NCBI GenBank assembly: GCA_964006375.1
Contig: OZ023270.1
Coordinates: 77,291,391-77,355,390 of the forward strand
Direction: 5' to 3'
From: Tillus elongatus
Taxonomy: Eukaryota; Arthropoda; Insecta; Coleoptera; Cleridae
DNA length: 64,000 nt
Positions 11,170-20,719 of this stretch are shown piece by piece; the stretch's first letter is position 1; each line of letters starts with the position of its first letter. Both the position numbers and the translations under genes were made by a program. A model generated the notes under the pieces. It saw only the letters and a program-made list of their open reading frames with translations, made no database searches and was not told the DNA's origin.

Positions 11170-11611
11170 ATTTTGGATTAACACTTTCTCTTAATAATGT
11201 TCTTCGACTACACCATACCTGTTTTGTCCAGGTCTCCCAGCTTGTTTGGGGGTTGAGGCTTGGAAATTTTCAAGATTTTCACTTGGTTCCTCACAACGAT
11301 TTGTCAGCTGAAGTCGATACACCTGTTGTGAATGCTGGTCGCCAAACCTCATCTCTTATATAATGTCTAATGCTGTGAAAACTGAACTGTTCTTCCCTGA
11401 AAATACCTTGGAGCACGTTTAGGACATCTCTTTTGTGAGCTACAATCAACGATGTCACTTTCTCTCTCTCATCCCAGGCATTTGCTGTAGCAGCGGCTTC
11501 AAACTGGCATAGATACGTATCCCATGGGACTGAGCCATCTAATGTGGGGACTTTAATTCTTACGACGGGGATATCTTCGAGTCTCATGTTTCCCTTCGCG
11601 GGGGCTAACAT
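11170..11611 (-). pseudogene. Ty3/gypsy-like gag fragment
   Basis: Minus-strand gag remnant. From about 11611 downward the frame reads VRIKVPTLDGSVPWDTYLCQ, FEAAATANAWDEREKV, then after a frameshift near 11350 EMRFGDQHSQQVYRLQL and NRCEEPSENLENFQ. In gypsy gag proteins of insects a 'PxFDGxxPWxxYxxQFE' segment and an 'RFGDxH...Y...L..R.Q' segment occur in this order about 70-90 residues apart. No LTR, protease or pol sequence is attached, so this is an orphan fragment in the host intron, next to a TCAGG repeat run. Confidence 0.7.
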
Positions 11612-11639
11612 TTATCTTGTCTATGCACAATACACTATG

Positions 11640-11720
11640 AAGCAGGCCTGAACGACCTGACCCAACTTAACCTGACCTGACGTGACCTGACCTGACCTGA
11701 CCTGACCTGACCTGACCTGA
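11640..11720. repeat. TCAGG/CCTGA pentamer run
   Basis: About a dozen CCTGA units on the plus strand, the last seven or so perfect, the earlier ones diverged (CCCAA, CTTAA, CGTGA). TCAGG is the telomere repeat of many beetles. A shorter run occurs at 27893-27908. Confidence 0.85.
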
Positions 11721-12765
11721 CCAAAAAACGTAGGTGAAAACCGAAGAAAGCACAAAACATGTATTTCACAAAAGAAATAAAATAAAAAACAACCTTGGTT
11801 TAAATTTAACATATGTGGCTAGCGACAAACCAATAATGTCAATAATTTGGAAACGACAAATTCCCAAAAAGGTAAAGATGAATTTCCACAATGTAAAAAT
11901 AGTATCAAAGTGTATAAGGTAGGAAACTTTATCTATCAGCAGTCAATTTATCTAAAACTAGTTTGCCGATCATATGCAGTATCACCCCATTCCATGAAAA
12001 TAATCCTGCAAATAGGTAAAAAGTGATTTGTTCTTTAAGAATTAAGCCGTACTAATAAAAATGAATAAAATCAGGTAAAGATTGCCATAAGACTAATGAG
12101 TAAGAAAAAGACAGCAACACCTTTTATGCCCCATCTCTTTCTCTCTGCCTCAACTGCGATTCATTTGGGTTTCCTTCCAGTTCAAAGTTACATCTCAATG
12201 TTGGGAAATAACTTAGACCTAATCAAACATGGTGAGAATACATCTAGCCTTAGACGTAATCACAAAAAAGAAATTATGACCCAGACCAACTTTGAACATT
12301 AACATCTGTGCAGTTCACGTAGTTAGTCTGTCTCAAACATCTCGTTTCCAAGCAGCGCTTCACAACTAGTTTTACCATCTCTCTGATTGCATATTCCAGT
12401 ATGAAAAAAGTTTTAATAACTATAAATCTTTTAGATATTATAGATCCTCAGGGAACTTACCACATATTAAACTTTTCCAATTTCTGAGCTAAAACAAAGT
12501 TGATATAACTTAGGCCAAAAATATATCTTGAAATGAATTTCTTAATTTTTGTATGTAGGTATGCCATTAATACAGAAAATGTATGCGCAAAAGTATATGC
12601 AACCGAGCCATTTACTGTTCGTTAAAACAAACCTTTAATGACCGCCAACTATAATTATTATTATTAAGGAAATTTAAGCAAATATTTATTTAGGTACGTT
12701 TTTAAATATAGGCAAACGTCCGAGCGGCAGGACATGTATTCAAAAACTACCCCTTGTTACCTTTT
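11721..12765. other. intron sequence, nothing recognised
   Basis: AT-rich, with only short open frames lacking any domain signal. Confidence 0.5.
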
Positions 12766-13205
12766 TTTTTTCTCGCTTAGGGCTCGTCTGCGGCCTCGCC
12801 TCCCTGATAGCACTGCAACCTTTGGTTTATTGTGCATGCCCTTAGCCTTTTTACTCCACCCACTCCAAAATCACTGTGCCTTGAACTAGTCTGCACAGCG
12901 ATTGGTAGGGTGAAGTCTTATAATGCTCTGTCTCCAGTCTAGACTGTCCGTAGATCAGTTGTCTTCTGCGGCCCAGAGCTTTAAACTCGCACAAAATGTG
13001 CTGGGCTGATTCCTACCCCTCGCCGCAGATTCTGCATGCGAGGTCCCCCTCGAACCGCCCCATTTTATGCAGGTGTTTCTTGACGGCCATGTGTCCCGTC
13101 AAGAGACCTGTTGTGTTTCTGAGCTGTCCTCTACTTAGATTTAGCAGCTCCAGAGCTGCCTTTGAACTGGGTTCGTCAATTATTGACTTCCCATGTCTGA
13201 GTTTA
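12766..13205 (-). mobile_element. family E LINE, 3' fragment
   Basis: Minus strand. The poly(A) (T-run at 12766-12775), the 3' UTR word GCATGCACAATAAACCAAAG, and the last about 110 codons of ORF2 are present: LSRGQLRNTTGLLTGHMAV, KKHLHKMGRFEGDLACRIC, SAQHILCEFKAL, LCRLVQGTVILEWVE then stop. The C-terminus has the CxxC...H...C cluster seen in RNase H-type LINEs. Truncated 5' at about 13205; no target duplication is seen. Confidence 0.8.
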
Positions 13206-14028
13206 TGGTTCTCCTTTCTACTCTATGGTTCCGAAAAGTTTTGAAATACTTTTGAAATTCTGTGCTTTGTTTGTAATTTTAACCTAACAAAGCTTCAGGT
13301 TATTGTTGTTTTTGTTTACATGCATCTTGTTTTGGGCTTTGTATCATCCACATTAAAAACCTGTGATAGTGTTACGGATCTGTCAAGCTTAGAAAATGTT
13401 GTGCCCAAAGAATTTTTAATACCATTGTACCAAAACTCAATTTCCCATTCTTACGAAATTAATGGTTCTTGGAGTTACTAATAAGTGCTACTATCGGTTG
13501 ATAAATTCATACTGTTTGATTTTAATGTCTACAATAGATGTGTAAACATGCTGTGACTTATTTTATAACAATGATACCATGGTCTAAATTGTTACAATAG
13601 TGAAATCTGGGAAACAATAGTATATTGTTCTCGATCTTCTCCTTAAAATTAATTCTTATCTTCAGGAGGGAAGCTGCAGTCACTCCTATCACAGTAATTG
13701 GAATATGTTTGATGTTCCGTTTGAGAACAACTTGTTCACAACAGCATAATATTGTTTTAAACTGGTGTTTTTTTCCGTTTTGGTAAGCAGGCGTATTTAA
13801 ATACAGGGCCACTGTGATACAGAATATTTTGAAATATCTCTTAGAAACACAATAATAAATATCTAAAAGTAAAGAGATAAAAGCTTTAAAAATCTAAAAT
13901 AAATAAAAACTTATACATATATGCAAGTAAATAGTAAATAATGTTGAAACAGTAGAATGCATAGAAACCACAAACATTAAATTAAAGACATATCAATACT
14001 AGATGATTTTTTTGTTTTTGTTTTCAAG
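13206..14028. other. host intron, nothing recognised
   Basis: AT-rich sequence before the zinc-module exon. A pyrimidine-rich tract with the acceptor TTTTCAAG ends it. Confidence 0.5.
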
Positions 14029-14262
14029 ATGACCGGTGATGAACAGGAAGATGCAGTTGGTAGAAAGGTTTCTTGCAAATACTGCAAGAAACACATCGCT
14101 TATACAGTTGCGAGGTGTATTAATTGCGGTTCAGGATTCCACACGTCATGTTCGTTAAGAATTGTTGGCCTCGCAGCAGTGGGAAAAGATAACTTAGTGA
14201 AATGTTGTGACCCACAAATAAAGAGAACCAAAAGGATGCAGTATGCTGTCAAAAAAACAGCT
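14029..14262 (+). CDS. BTB/POZ-domain protein, exon with Cys/His zinc-binding module
   Basis: An exon of 78 codons between acceptor TTTTCAAG and donor GTAAGT, phase 0 at both ends, so it joins in frame to the exons at 8187-8585 and 18681-19335. The protein reads MTGDEQEDAVGRK, then VSCKYCKKH, ARCINCGSGFHTSC and VKCC. The cysteine/histidine pattern (CxxC, CxxC, HxxC, CC) suggests a small PHD- or C1-like zinc module. I cannot assign it to a named family. Because the exon begins with ATG it could instead be the start of an independent transcript; the shared phase and the common strand favour one gene. The acidic start MTGDEQEDAV follows naturally after the basic end of the previous exon. Confidence 0.75.
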
Positions 14263-14460
14263 GTAAGTACAGAAATCAACTATTAAAAAAAAGCTACATT
14301 TCAAAGGAACAAATATTTTTTCAATTGAAATCAACATAAGATTTAATACAAACATTTAGTGTTTATGTTCAGAAGGGAAAACTAAGAAAAATACACCTGT
14401 CTGGGGCTATTGACAGAAGTAGTCGATGCCCAAAGAAACAAAAGAAAAATACCAAGAATA

Positions 14461-15869
14461 TATTTCAACAACACACCACGAGGGCTTACAGCCTTGATAC
14501 TATCGTACCGTGGGTGTCGACAAGGAGGAAAGAGGCAACTTGTTAATTCTGAACTTGAAGGTTCGGAGGAGAAGGAAAAACATGCGCCGGCAAGGAATTC
14601 CACAACTTGGAAGTCCTCGGGGACAAAAGAGCGGGCATAACAAGATGTTCTATGTCTGGTGACCTGGACAGTAAAGGGGTACATTCGCTCTGTTCCCCTG
14701 GTAGATCTGTTGGAGACAGCAGGTGGAGGAACTATGGAAGAAAGCTCCTCTGAGCAGTGCCCATGCAGATATCTATCAAAGAGAGAGAGGTCACCAACGG
14801 CACGTCGGTGGGCAAGGGATGGCAGCCTTTGGGGGAGGGTAGGGTCACCGATGAGATGTATAGCTTCTTCTGATGGAGTCCAGGATAGCGAGTGTAGAAG
14901 CGGCAGCGGCACCCCAGATGTGGGTCAGGTTTTGTAGTAAGAAGGAGATCCAAGGGATTTGAGCTGTGTGTTGGGATGCGAGGAAAGTAAGTAGGTTGCT
15001 GAACCATATTGGCTATAGAATTGCTGACTGCAAAGGCCTCCGCTGCTCTCCCTTGTGGATCGGTTTTTGAAGATCCTACCTATTCCTTATTATGGACATT
15101 GAAGTCACCAAGAATAGTGACCTCGGTGGAAGTATATTCAGAAATCAGGTGGTCGTTTTTTTCAGAAAGCTAGTCGAAGAGCTGGACAAAGTTGTTGTCA
15201 GAAGGTGAACGGTAAATGCAACAGATGCATTTAGTTGCAGCCCTGAGAGAGAGTTTCATCCAAAGTATGTCTTTTCTTCCAGCTTCCAAATTGGGGAGTC
15301 TGGTGCAGGGTAGATTGCTACGGACGTATGTGCACACGCTTCCATGCAATCTAAAGAAAGTAAGGAGCTCATACCCCGGGAAGTTAAGGTGATTAGTGGC
15401 TGTTTTGGCACTGATTTGGTTTTCGGTGAGGAAGAGGCATTGGGGCCTATTAGCCTGGAAGAAATGGTGGACGGAGTTCAGGTTAGAATTTAGGCCACAT
15501 ATATTCGAGAAGGATATGTTAAATCTTGATGCCGGCCCCACTGCACACCCCTCTCCCGGAGATCCGAATTGAGGGATATTTTATCTCCGGAATCTTTTGT
15601 ACAAGGAGGAGCCATCATCATTTTTGTTTATAAGGGAAACTGACTCATACACCAGAACCAGAAACGTCCGTTGGGACTTCACCGGCCCCTTGATGTAAGG
15701 GCTGGTACCTCCTCAGGCATGAAAAAATCCTTTACTATCATGTAAAGGAAATTGTGGTTGTAATTGTAGTTGTAGGGCATGATGCCATCGCTCTCGTTAT
15801 TCCAAGACAGATCAGCCCCTGCAATTTTTGTAATTTGCTTTGTGTTGAGGCTTATTCCGGTTTTGACCA
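14461..15869 (-). mobile_element. family A LINE, copy 3, internal deletion derivative
   Basis: The 3' end (ATTTCAACAACACACCACGAGG at 14463) is followed by C-terminal ORF2 sequence to about 14925, which is then joined directly to the endonuclease end. The whole reverse transcriptase is missing compared with copy 1: the junction corresponds to copy-1 positions about 3490 and 5270. Unlike the others this copy keeps the N-terminal half of the endonuclease and sequence upstream of it (PEEVPALTSRGR, about 15680-15720). The 5' side is abutted by the 3' end of the family-E LINE at 15870. Bases 14263-14460 are unassigned host intron. Confidence 0.8.
14930..15720 (-). pseudogene. family A APE endonuclease region
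   Basis: Best view of the family-A endonuclease: FNISFSNICGLNSNLNSVHH, CLFLTENQISAKTATNHL (normally TETQ in this family), FPGYELLTFFRLHGSVCTYV, CICCIYRSPSDNNFVQLFD (15170-15541), then after a stop EVTILGDFNVHNKE, FPRIPTHSSNPLDLLLTTK. Members of the APE family cut the target strand to prime reverse transcription. The asparagine of GLNSN, the glutamate of TEN, the YRSPS block and GDFNVH correspond to the known catalytic positions. Interrupted by stops at about 15168 and 15075 and by the deletion that removed the polymerase. Confidence 0.75.
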
Positions 15870-18063
15870 CCTTTTTTTTTCTCCCTCAGGGCATGTCCGC
15901 GTCTTTGTCGCCCCTATAGCACTGCAGCCTTTGACTTATTGTGCATGCCCTTAGTTTTTTCTTACTCCACCCATTCCAAAATCACTGTGCCTTGAACTAG
16001 TCTGCACGGCGATTGGTAGGGTGAAGTTTTATGTTGCTCTGTCTCCGGTCTAGACTGACCATAGATCAGTTGTCTTTTGCGGTCCAGAGCTTTACACTCA
16101 CACAAAATGTGCTGGATGGATTCCGCCCCCTCGCCGCAGAGTCTGCATGCAAGGTCCCCCTTCGAACCACCCCATTTTATGCAGGTGTTTCTTGACGGCC
16201 ATGTGTCCTGTCAAGAGACCTGTTATGTTTCTGAGCTGTCCTCTGCTAAGATTTAGCAGCTCCACAGCTCTCTTTGAACTGGGTTCATCAATTACTGACT
16301 TTCCATACCTGAGCCCAGAACAGTCTGTCCAGTACACTTTGTGTTCGTTTCTGACCCAGGACTTAATGGCTCCCCTGGCCGTGCTCTTTGTCACTTGTTG
16401 CTTTCTTGGGGCTCGCCCCGAGCCCTTGGCCAACCGTCCACCTTGCCACAACTTTCAGTGCTGTCTGCATGTACTCCCACACTGACTGTAACCTTTCCTC
16501 TGACTATGATGACAATGTTGTCTGCATAGCCATGTACCTCGTACCCCCCTCCCGAGAGCCTCACTAGCAGGCTGTCGACGACTAGGCCCCAGAGCAGGGG
16601 AGACAGAACGCTCCCCTGCAGACACCCCGTCGCGACTTCCGTCAACAGAGTCTCTCCCGTGAGTGAGGTGAACACTGCCCTGTGCCTGAGCACGGAACCG
16701 ATGCACCTGCAGCAGGTCTCTATTCCACGCTCCCTGACAGCTGTCAGTACCGATCCGAATGAGGTGTTGCTGAAGGCCCCCTCTATGTCTATTTTTCAGT
16801 TTCAGCACCAGTTGGTGCAGTGCTGTTTCTGTTGAGACTCCTGCTCTGTATGCATATTGTCCGCAGTGTGGGGATATGCTTCCAGTACACCGCCCCTAAT
16901 GTGCCGGTAAAGCAATTTTCCACTGTCTTTCGCAAGAAGGACATGAGACTTATTGGTCTCAGGGACTTTGCCTGGTCTGTTGGACGCCCAGGTTTAGGAA
17001 TGAATACAACCCTGGCCAGTCTCCATGCCTTCGACATGTACCCCAGAGCCAGGCTGGCCCTCATAATGAGGGTAAGCGCCGGCGCCAGTATGTCTATACC
17101 CTGTTGGAGTATCATGAGCATGATTCCATCAAATCCCGGGGATTTGAATGGGTTGAAGCTGTTCATGACCCATCTGATTTTGCTCCAAGTAACCATCTCT
17201 TTAGCGACTGTCCAGTCTACTCTAGATGCCCGCCTGTACGGCACCTCTATTTCTGAGTGTTCCCAGTCCGGAGGTGATTGGTTTATTATGTTACAGCCGG
17301 CAAAGTGTGTCTGGAGTGAAACTTCCATAGATTCCTCCCCCGAGCTTGTAAAGCGTCCTGTGGATGTTCTAAGGGAGCCTATGTTGGTCTGAGTGCCCTT
17401 GGACAGGATCTTGTGTAGTCGAGCACTCTCGGATGTGTTCTCCACTTCTTCGCAGTGCCTCCTTTACATCTCCTTCCTGGCGTCCCTCAGTCTTTTGTTA
17501 TAGGTCGTTAGGGCATGTCTATATTCATTGCATGCTCCCGACATTTTGGCTGCGTTAAACAGCTTACAAACCTGCGTCCTCCTTTGCCTGAGGTCCTCGT
17601 TCCCCCACGGGACGTTCCTGGTGGACGCCCTCATTTTCAGGGGGCAGTTGGCGTTATAGGCCGAGGTGATTGCGTCTTGCACTTGGGCCGCCGCAATCTC
17701 GAGGTCTATTGAATTGTCTATGGTACCCTTAACCCCCCGCAGTTCCACTGCTAGGTCTGTCCTGTAGGTGGAAACTGTTAGATATAAAACTTCTTCACGC
17801 CGTGTTGTGACGAAGGTCGGTTTATTACCTCTATTCAATATGTCTAAATTAAATTTCATAAAGAATTGTAAAAGTGACTCACCCCTAGAGTTTGTGTCCG
17901 AGCTTCCCTACAACTCATGTTGCGCATTCGCATCCATGCTGATGATGGTCTGCGATCCACCTGCTCTGCTACCCACCATCAGCTGCTCCAATTCCTTGGG
18001 TGGAGGAAGGTCCGTTGGGTCCCCAGGCAGATAGGCCGATCCGACAGTGATGACTGCAAGTGT
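15870..18063 (-). mobile_element. non-LTR retrotransposon, family E, longest copy (internal deletion)
   Basis: Minus-strand LINE of the RNase H-bearing group. The T-run at 15871-15879 is its poly(A); the 3' UTR word GCATGCACAATAAG and the C-terminus follow. Truncated 5' at about 18063 inside the endonuclease. Other copies: 12766-13205, 34738-35556, 36915-37953, 44264-44329, 63560-64000. Confidence 0.8.
16098..18060 (-). pseudogene. family E ORF2 (endonuclease end, reverse transcriptase, C-terminus), broken
   Basis: In order: endonuclease end with SAYLPGDPTDLPPPKELEQL and IISMDANAQHEL (about 17920-18040), NLDILNRGNKPTFVTTRREE, linker, then reverse transcriptase NPFKSPGFDGIMLMILQQGI, WRLARVVFIPKPGRPTDQA, LRPISLMSFLRKTVENC, CLQGSVLSPLLWGLVVDSLL and the catalytic box YADNIVIIV. 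The second aspartate of the usual YADD is asparagine here, which should kill polymerase activity. After GLGAS-like sequence (RARGEPQESNK) the frame jumps directly to STARGAIKSWVRNEHKVYW, so the thumb and RNase H are deleted relative to the copies at 35069-35556 and 63690-64000. Several frameshifts (near 16450, 16690-16800, 17450) are also present. The MDANAQHE and PGDPTDLP blocks identify the APE endonuclease. Confidence 0.75.
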
Positions 18064-18680
18064 CATCAAGGTTGGGAGTTTATTTCAGAAAAAGAATCAA
18101 TCTAATTTTCTCTGAATAGGATCATCGTCAAGCTGGTTCCATTACCTGCCCATGCTTTGAACATTTTCGGGAGGTGGTTGTTGCGAATTGCTTTCACTTT
18201 TTTTTTTAATGTTTTTAGGATTCTGTGTATACCTCTCATAGACACTTTCATCACACAGGGATACTGTTAGTTGAAAGTCATGTTACTATACCTGCATATG
18301 CAGCTGTCTTCGAACCTTCACTTTTATCATGGTTGCTTCAGTTTTTTGTGTCCAAGCATTGCCTTGCAGATAACATGAACTATAATTTGTAAGAAATTGA
18401 CTTGCTTAGATTCTGACTTGTTTAAATTCATGTCTAAATACTTAAAAAGTAATGTGGCTCGGTATGAAACAAACCGTCCTTCTACCCATTAAGTCACTGA
18501 GCCCGCAACATTCTTATTTCCTAAATAATCTAAGCTTTAAAATGATGTAGCAATTATTGAAAATAACCGTTTATTTCTATTTGTAAAAAATCAAGTGACC
18601 TTACTTTTGTGATCATCCTCTTATTTTGTTTCCTATTGGCTTGAAAACTATTCATAATTTGTCCTCTTTTATATTTTCAG
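18064..18680. other. host intron, nothing recognised
   Basis: No transposon sequence recognised. It ends with the acceptor ATATTTTCAG of the next exon. Confidence 0.5.
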
Positions 18681-19335
18681 TCACCACCACCAGTTTTTCA
18701 CTTCAGGAAAGGTACAAGATCACGTCCAAATGTCAAAATTCCCAAATACTACCATAGCGATTTCGGTAATAAGAAGAAAGCATCTTTGTTGCTTGCCGAA
18801 GAGTTCAGAGATCAAGCATTACTTGCCGAATTGCAAGGCCATCAAGACTCACCTCAGCCCTCATGCTCCACATCTGACCCTCTAATGGAGATTCCCGAAA
18901 TCAAAGCTGAGCCAATCGATGTAGAAGATAATGTTATTGTTTTTCATGAAGATGATTCCATAATGGATACAACAAGCCAGTCTGATGAAGTAAGTGGTAA
19001 TTTCAATGCTTCCATAGCAAATACGTTAAACGATGAAGGTGAAAATGATGTTGATGTGGTGGAACATTCACTATCGGAACAACCTGGGATTGATGATCCT
19101 GCATTAGAGCCAACATCAGAGTTTCTAGGTGGTAACATAAATCCCATGGATGATTCTAATTCGTTAGATGTTTCAAACCCATTAGAAACAGAATCCAGGA
19201 CTCAGGATTCCGAGAGTTGTTTAGAGGAAGATAGAAGGGTTAGTGATGGTGGGTTAGATGGGTTTAAGAAGATCAGTTTGGTGGCGCAGCCCATAATAAC
19301 TGAAGTACGGAGTCTTGTGGATGAAACTGAAAAAG
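18681..19335 (+). CDS. BTB/POZ-domain protein, acidic exon
   Basis: An exon of 655 bases from acceptor ATATTTTCAG to the donor in AAAG-GTGGGT, starting at phase 0 and ending at phase 1. The frame reads SPPPVFHFRKGTRSRPNVKI, PKYYHSDFGNKKKASLLLAE, then a long acidic part with EIPEIKAEPIDVEDN and DDSIMDTTSQSDE. IKAEP fits the psi-K-x-E sumoylation/synergy-control motif common in transcription regulators (inference). The final single G joins to AT of the exon at 25815 to give GAT (EK-D-ANEPATSKK), so the phases agree across a 6.5-kb intron filled with LINEs. An internal GTAAGT at 18990 could serve as an alternative donor, but the frame stays open through it. Confidence 0.8.
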
Positions 19336-19360
19336 GTGGGTTATTTTTTATTCTGATTAA

Positions 19361-20689
19361 ATAAATTTTTTATTATTATTAAATTCAACTTATGATGCCC
19401 CGGCTAAGCAGAGGCCCGACGGATAAGTTGCCAATCCGTCATTCGGGCGCGACCTAAATATTCTAAGTTACATATCCTCGGGTGCCATCTTTATTCCCTA
19501 TTAAATAGGACGAGGCCAGATTCCCGTGAGGATTTCTGCTAAGGCCCTCGTAGAACACCACAAAGTTACTGTTTTATAACAGCCTTGTCCTAGGGTAGCT
19601 CGAGCGGAGAATAAAACTATAGCCAGGGGTCGAAAGTTGATACCGGTGAAAACTACATTGTTCTTGCCCCCGGTATAATTTTTCTAGTCTAATAATTGAC
19701 TCTTTCTTAGCTTAATTATAGCTCTCATTTATCTACCCTTTAGCTCCCAGCTAAACTCTCATGACTCAAAGCCCTATCTCTCCTTATTATAAAATTTCAC
19801 AAATATTCCCCATCCATTAAAATTCCTATTATAAACAACACCTAAATTTTTATCTGATTTCATTCACTCTGATTATAAGTCCAGCGCCCTACGGCTAAAT
19901 CATCTATGCTAATTTAGCTTACAGCCCGTATGGTTTAAAATATCTATACAATCTTAGTTTTAAAAATTAATTCGGTACTCGAGACAGCTGGCCCATTCTT
20001 AATAAGAAAAAGGGAACATTTAACAACAATATTACACTGGAACAAACTCACCCAGAAATCTGAGGCAATACACCAGCTCTGTACTCTGCTTTACCAGCCC
20101 CTCCATGGCTGTTGAACCCCGTTCGTTCGCGATAACCGCCCTTTCAAACAAAAGCTCATTCTCTCCACTGAAATCTCACTTACTTCTTAATTTACTTAAC
20201 AGAAACCCTTGATGATTATCGCGCGGCAGCACTGCCTAGCCGGAGGCCGGCTGCCTGCACACTGCCCTCTAGACACATATTTTTTTCTGTCGCTGATTTT
20301 TTGGAAATTTTCTATTGCAACTCAAGTGGCCTCTTTAGAGGTTACCTACCCGTCATATCGTTGCCGGTGCCGTTTAGAATTACATTTTCTTTCATTTTTG
20401 CACTCAATTGACCGTTGTACCTCACGCTTTAGCCGGCTCAGCTGGTTTTTATTTATCAAATTAACTACCACACAATTTCAACGTTGCTCGCGGTCTATAT
20501 ATTTTTATGCATATTATGCTGGATATATTTACGCCTAAAATATTCAGCTCTATGGTGACTTTTCATAAACTTTTCTGAGATCAAATCAAACATTTATGTA
20601 TGTAGAAATATCATAAATCTAGATACTGAAACTGTAAGCACCTTGCTTACAACTGCAAAAAGAATATATTTCTCTATGGGTGAGGAAAT
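19361..20689 (-). other. unassigned repeat-like sequence, possible LINE 3' end on the minus strand
   Basis: At 19361-19380 the minus strand ends in an (AAT)n-rich tract of the kind that terminates some LINEs, preceded by a more GC-rich stretch (GGCATCATAAGTTGAATTT, minus strand). Bases 19400-20530 contain no open frame with a domain signal. It looks like foreign, non-coding repeat sequence, but no second copy exists in the window. Confidence 0.3.
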
Positions 20690-20719
20690 TAGGAACAGTC
20701 CGCACACTCACAAGTTCCA

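Noticed and set aside
11621..11812. Minus-strand open frame rich in GQVRS repeats
   Set aside because: It is a translation of the TCAGG pentamer run.
18990..18995. GTAAGT inside the acidic exon as the exon end
   Set aside because: The frame stays open and acidic for 340 more bases, and the later donor gives the right phase. It remains possible as an alternative site.
20209..20538. 109-residue plus-strand open frame
   Set aside because: No domain, no splice context, and it lies in non-coding repeat-like sequence.
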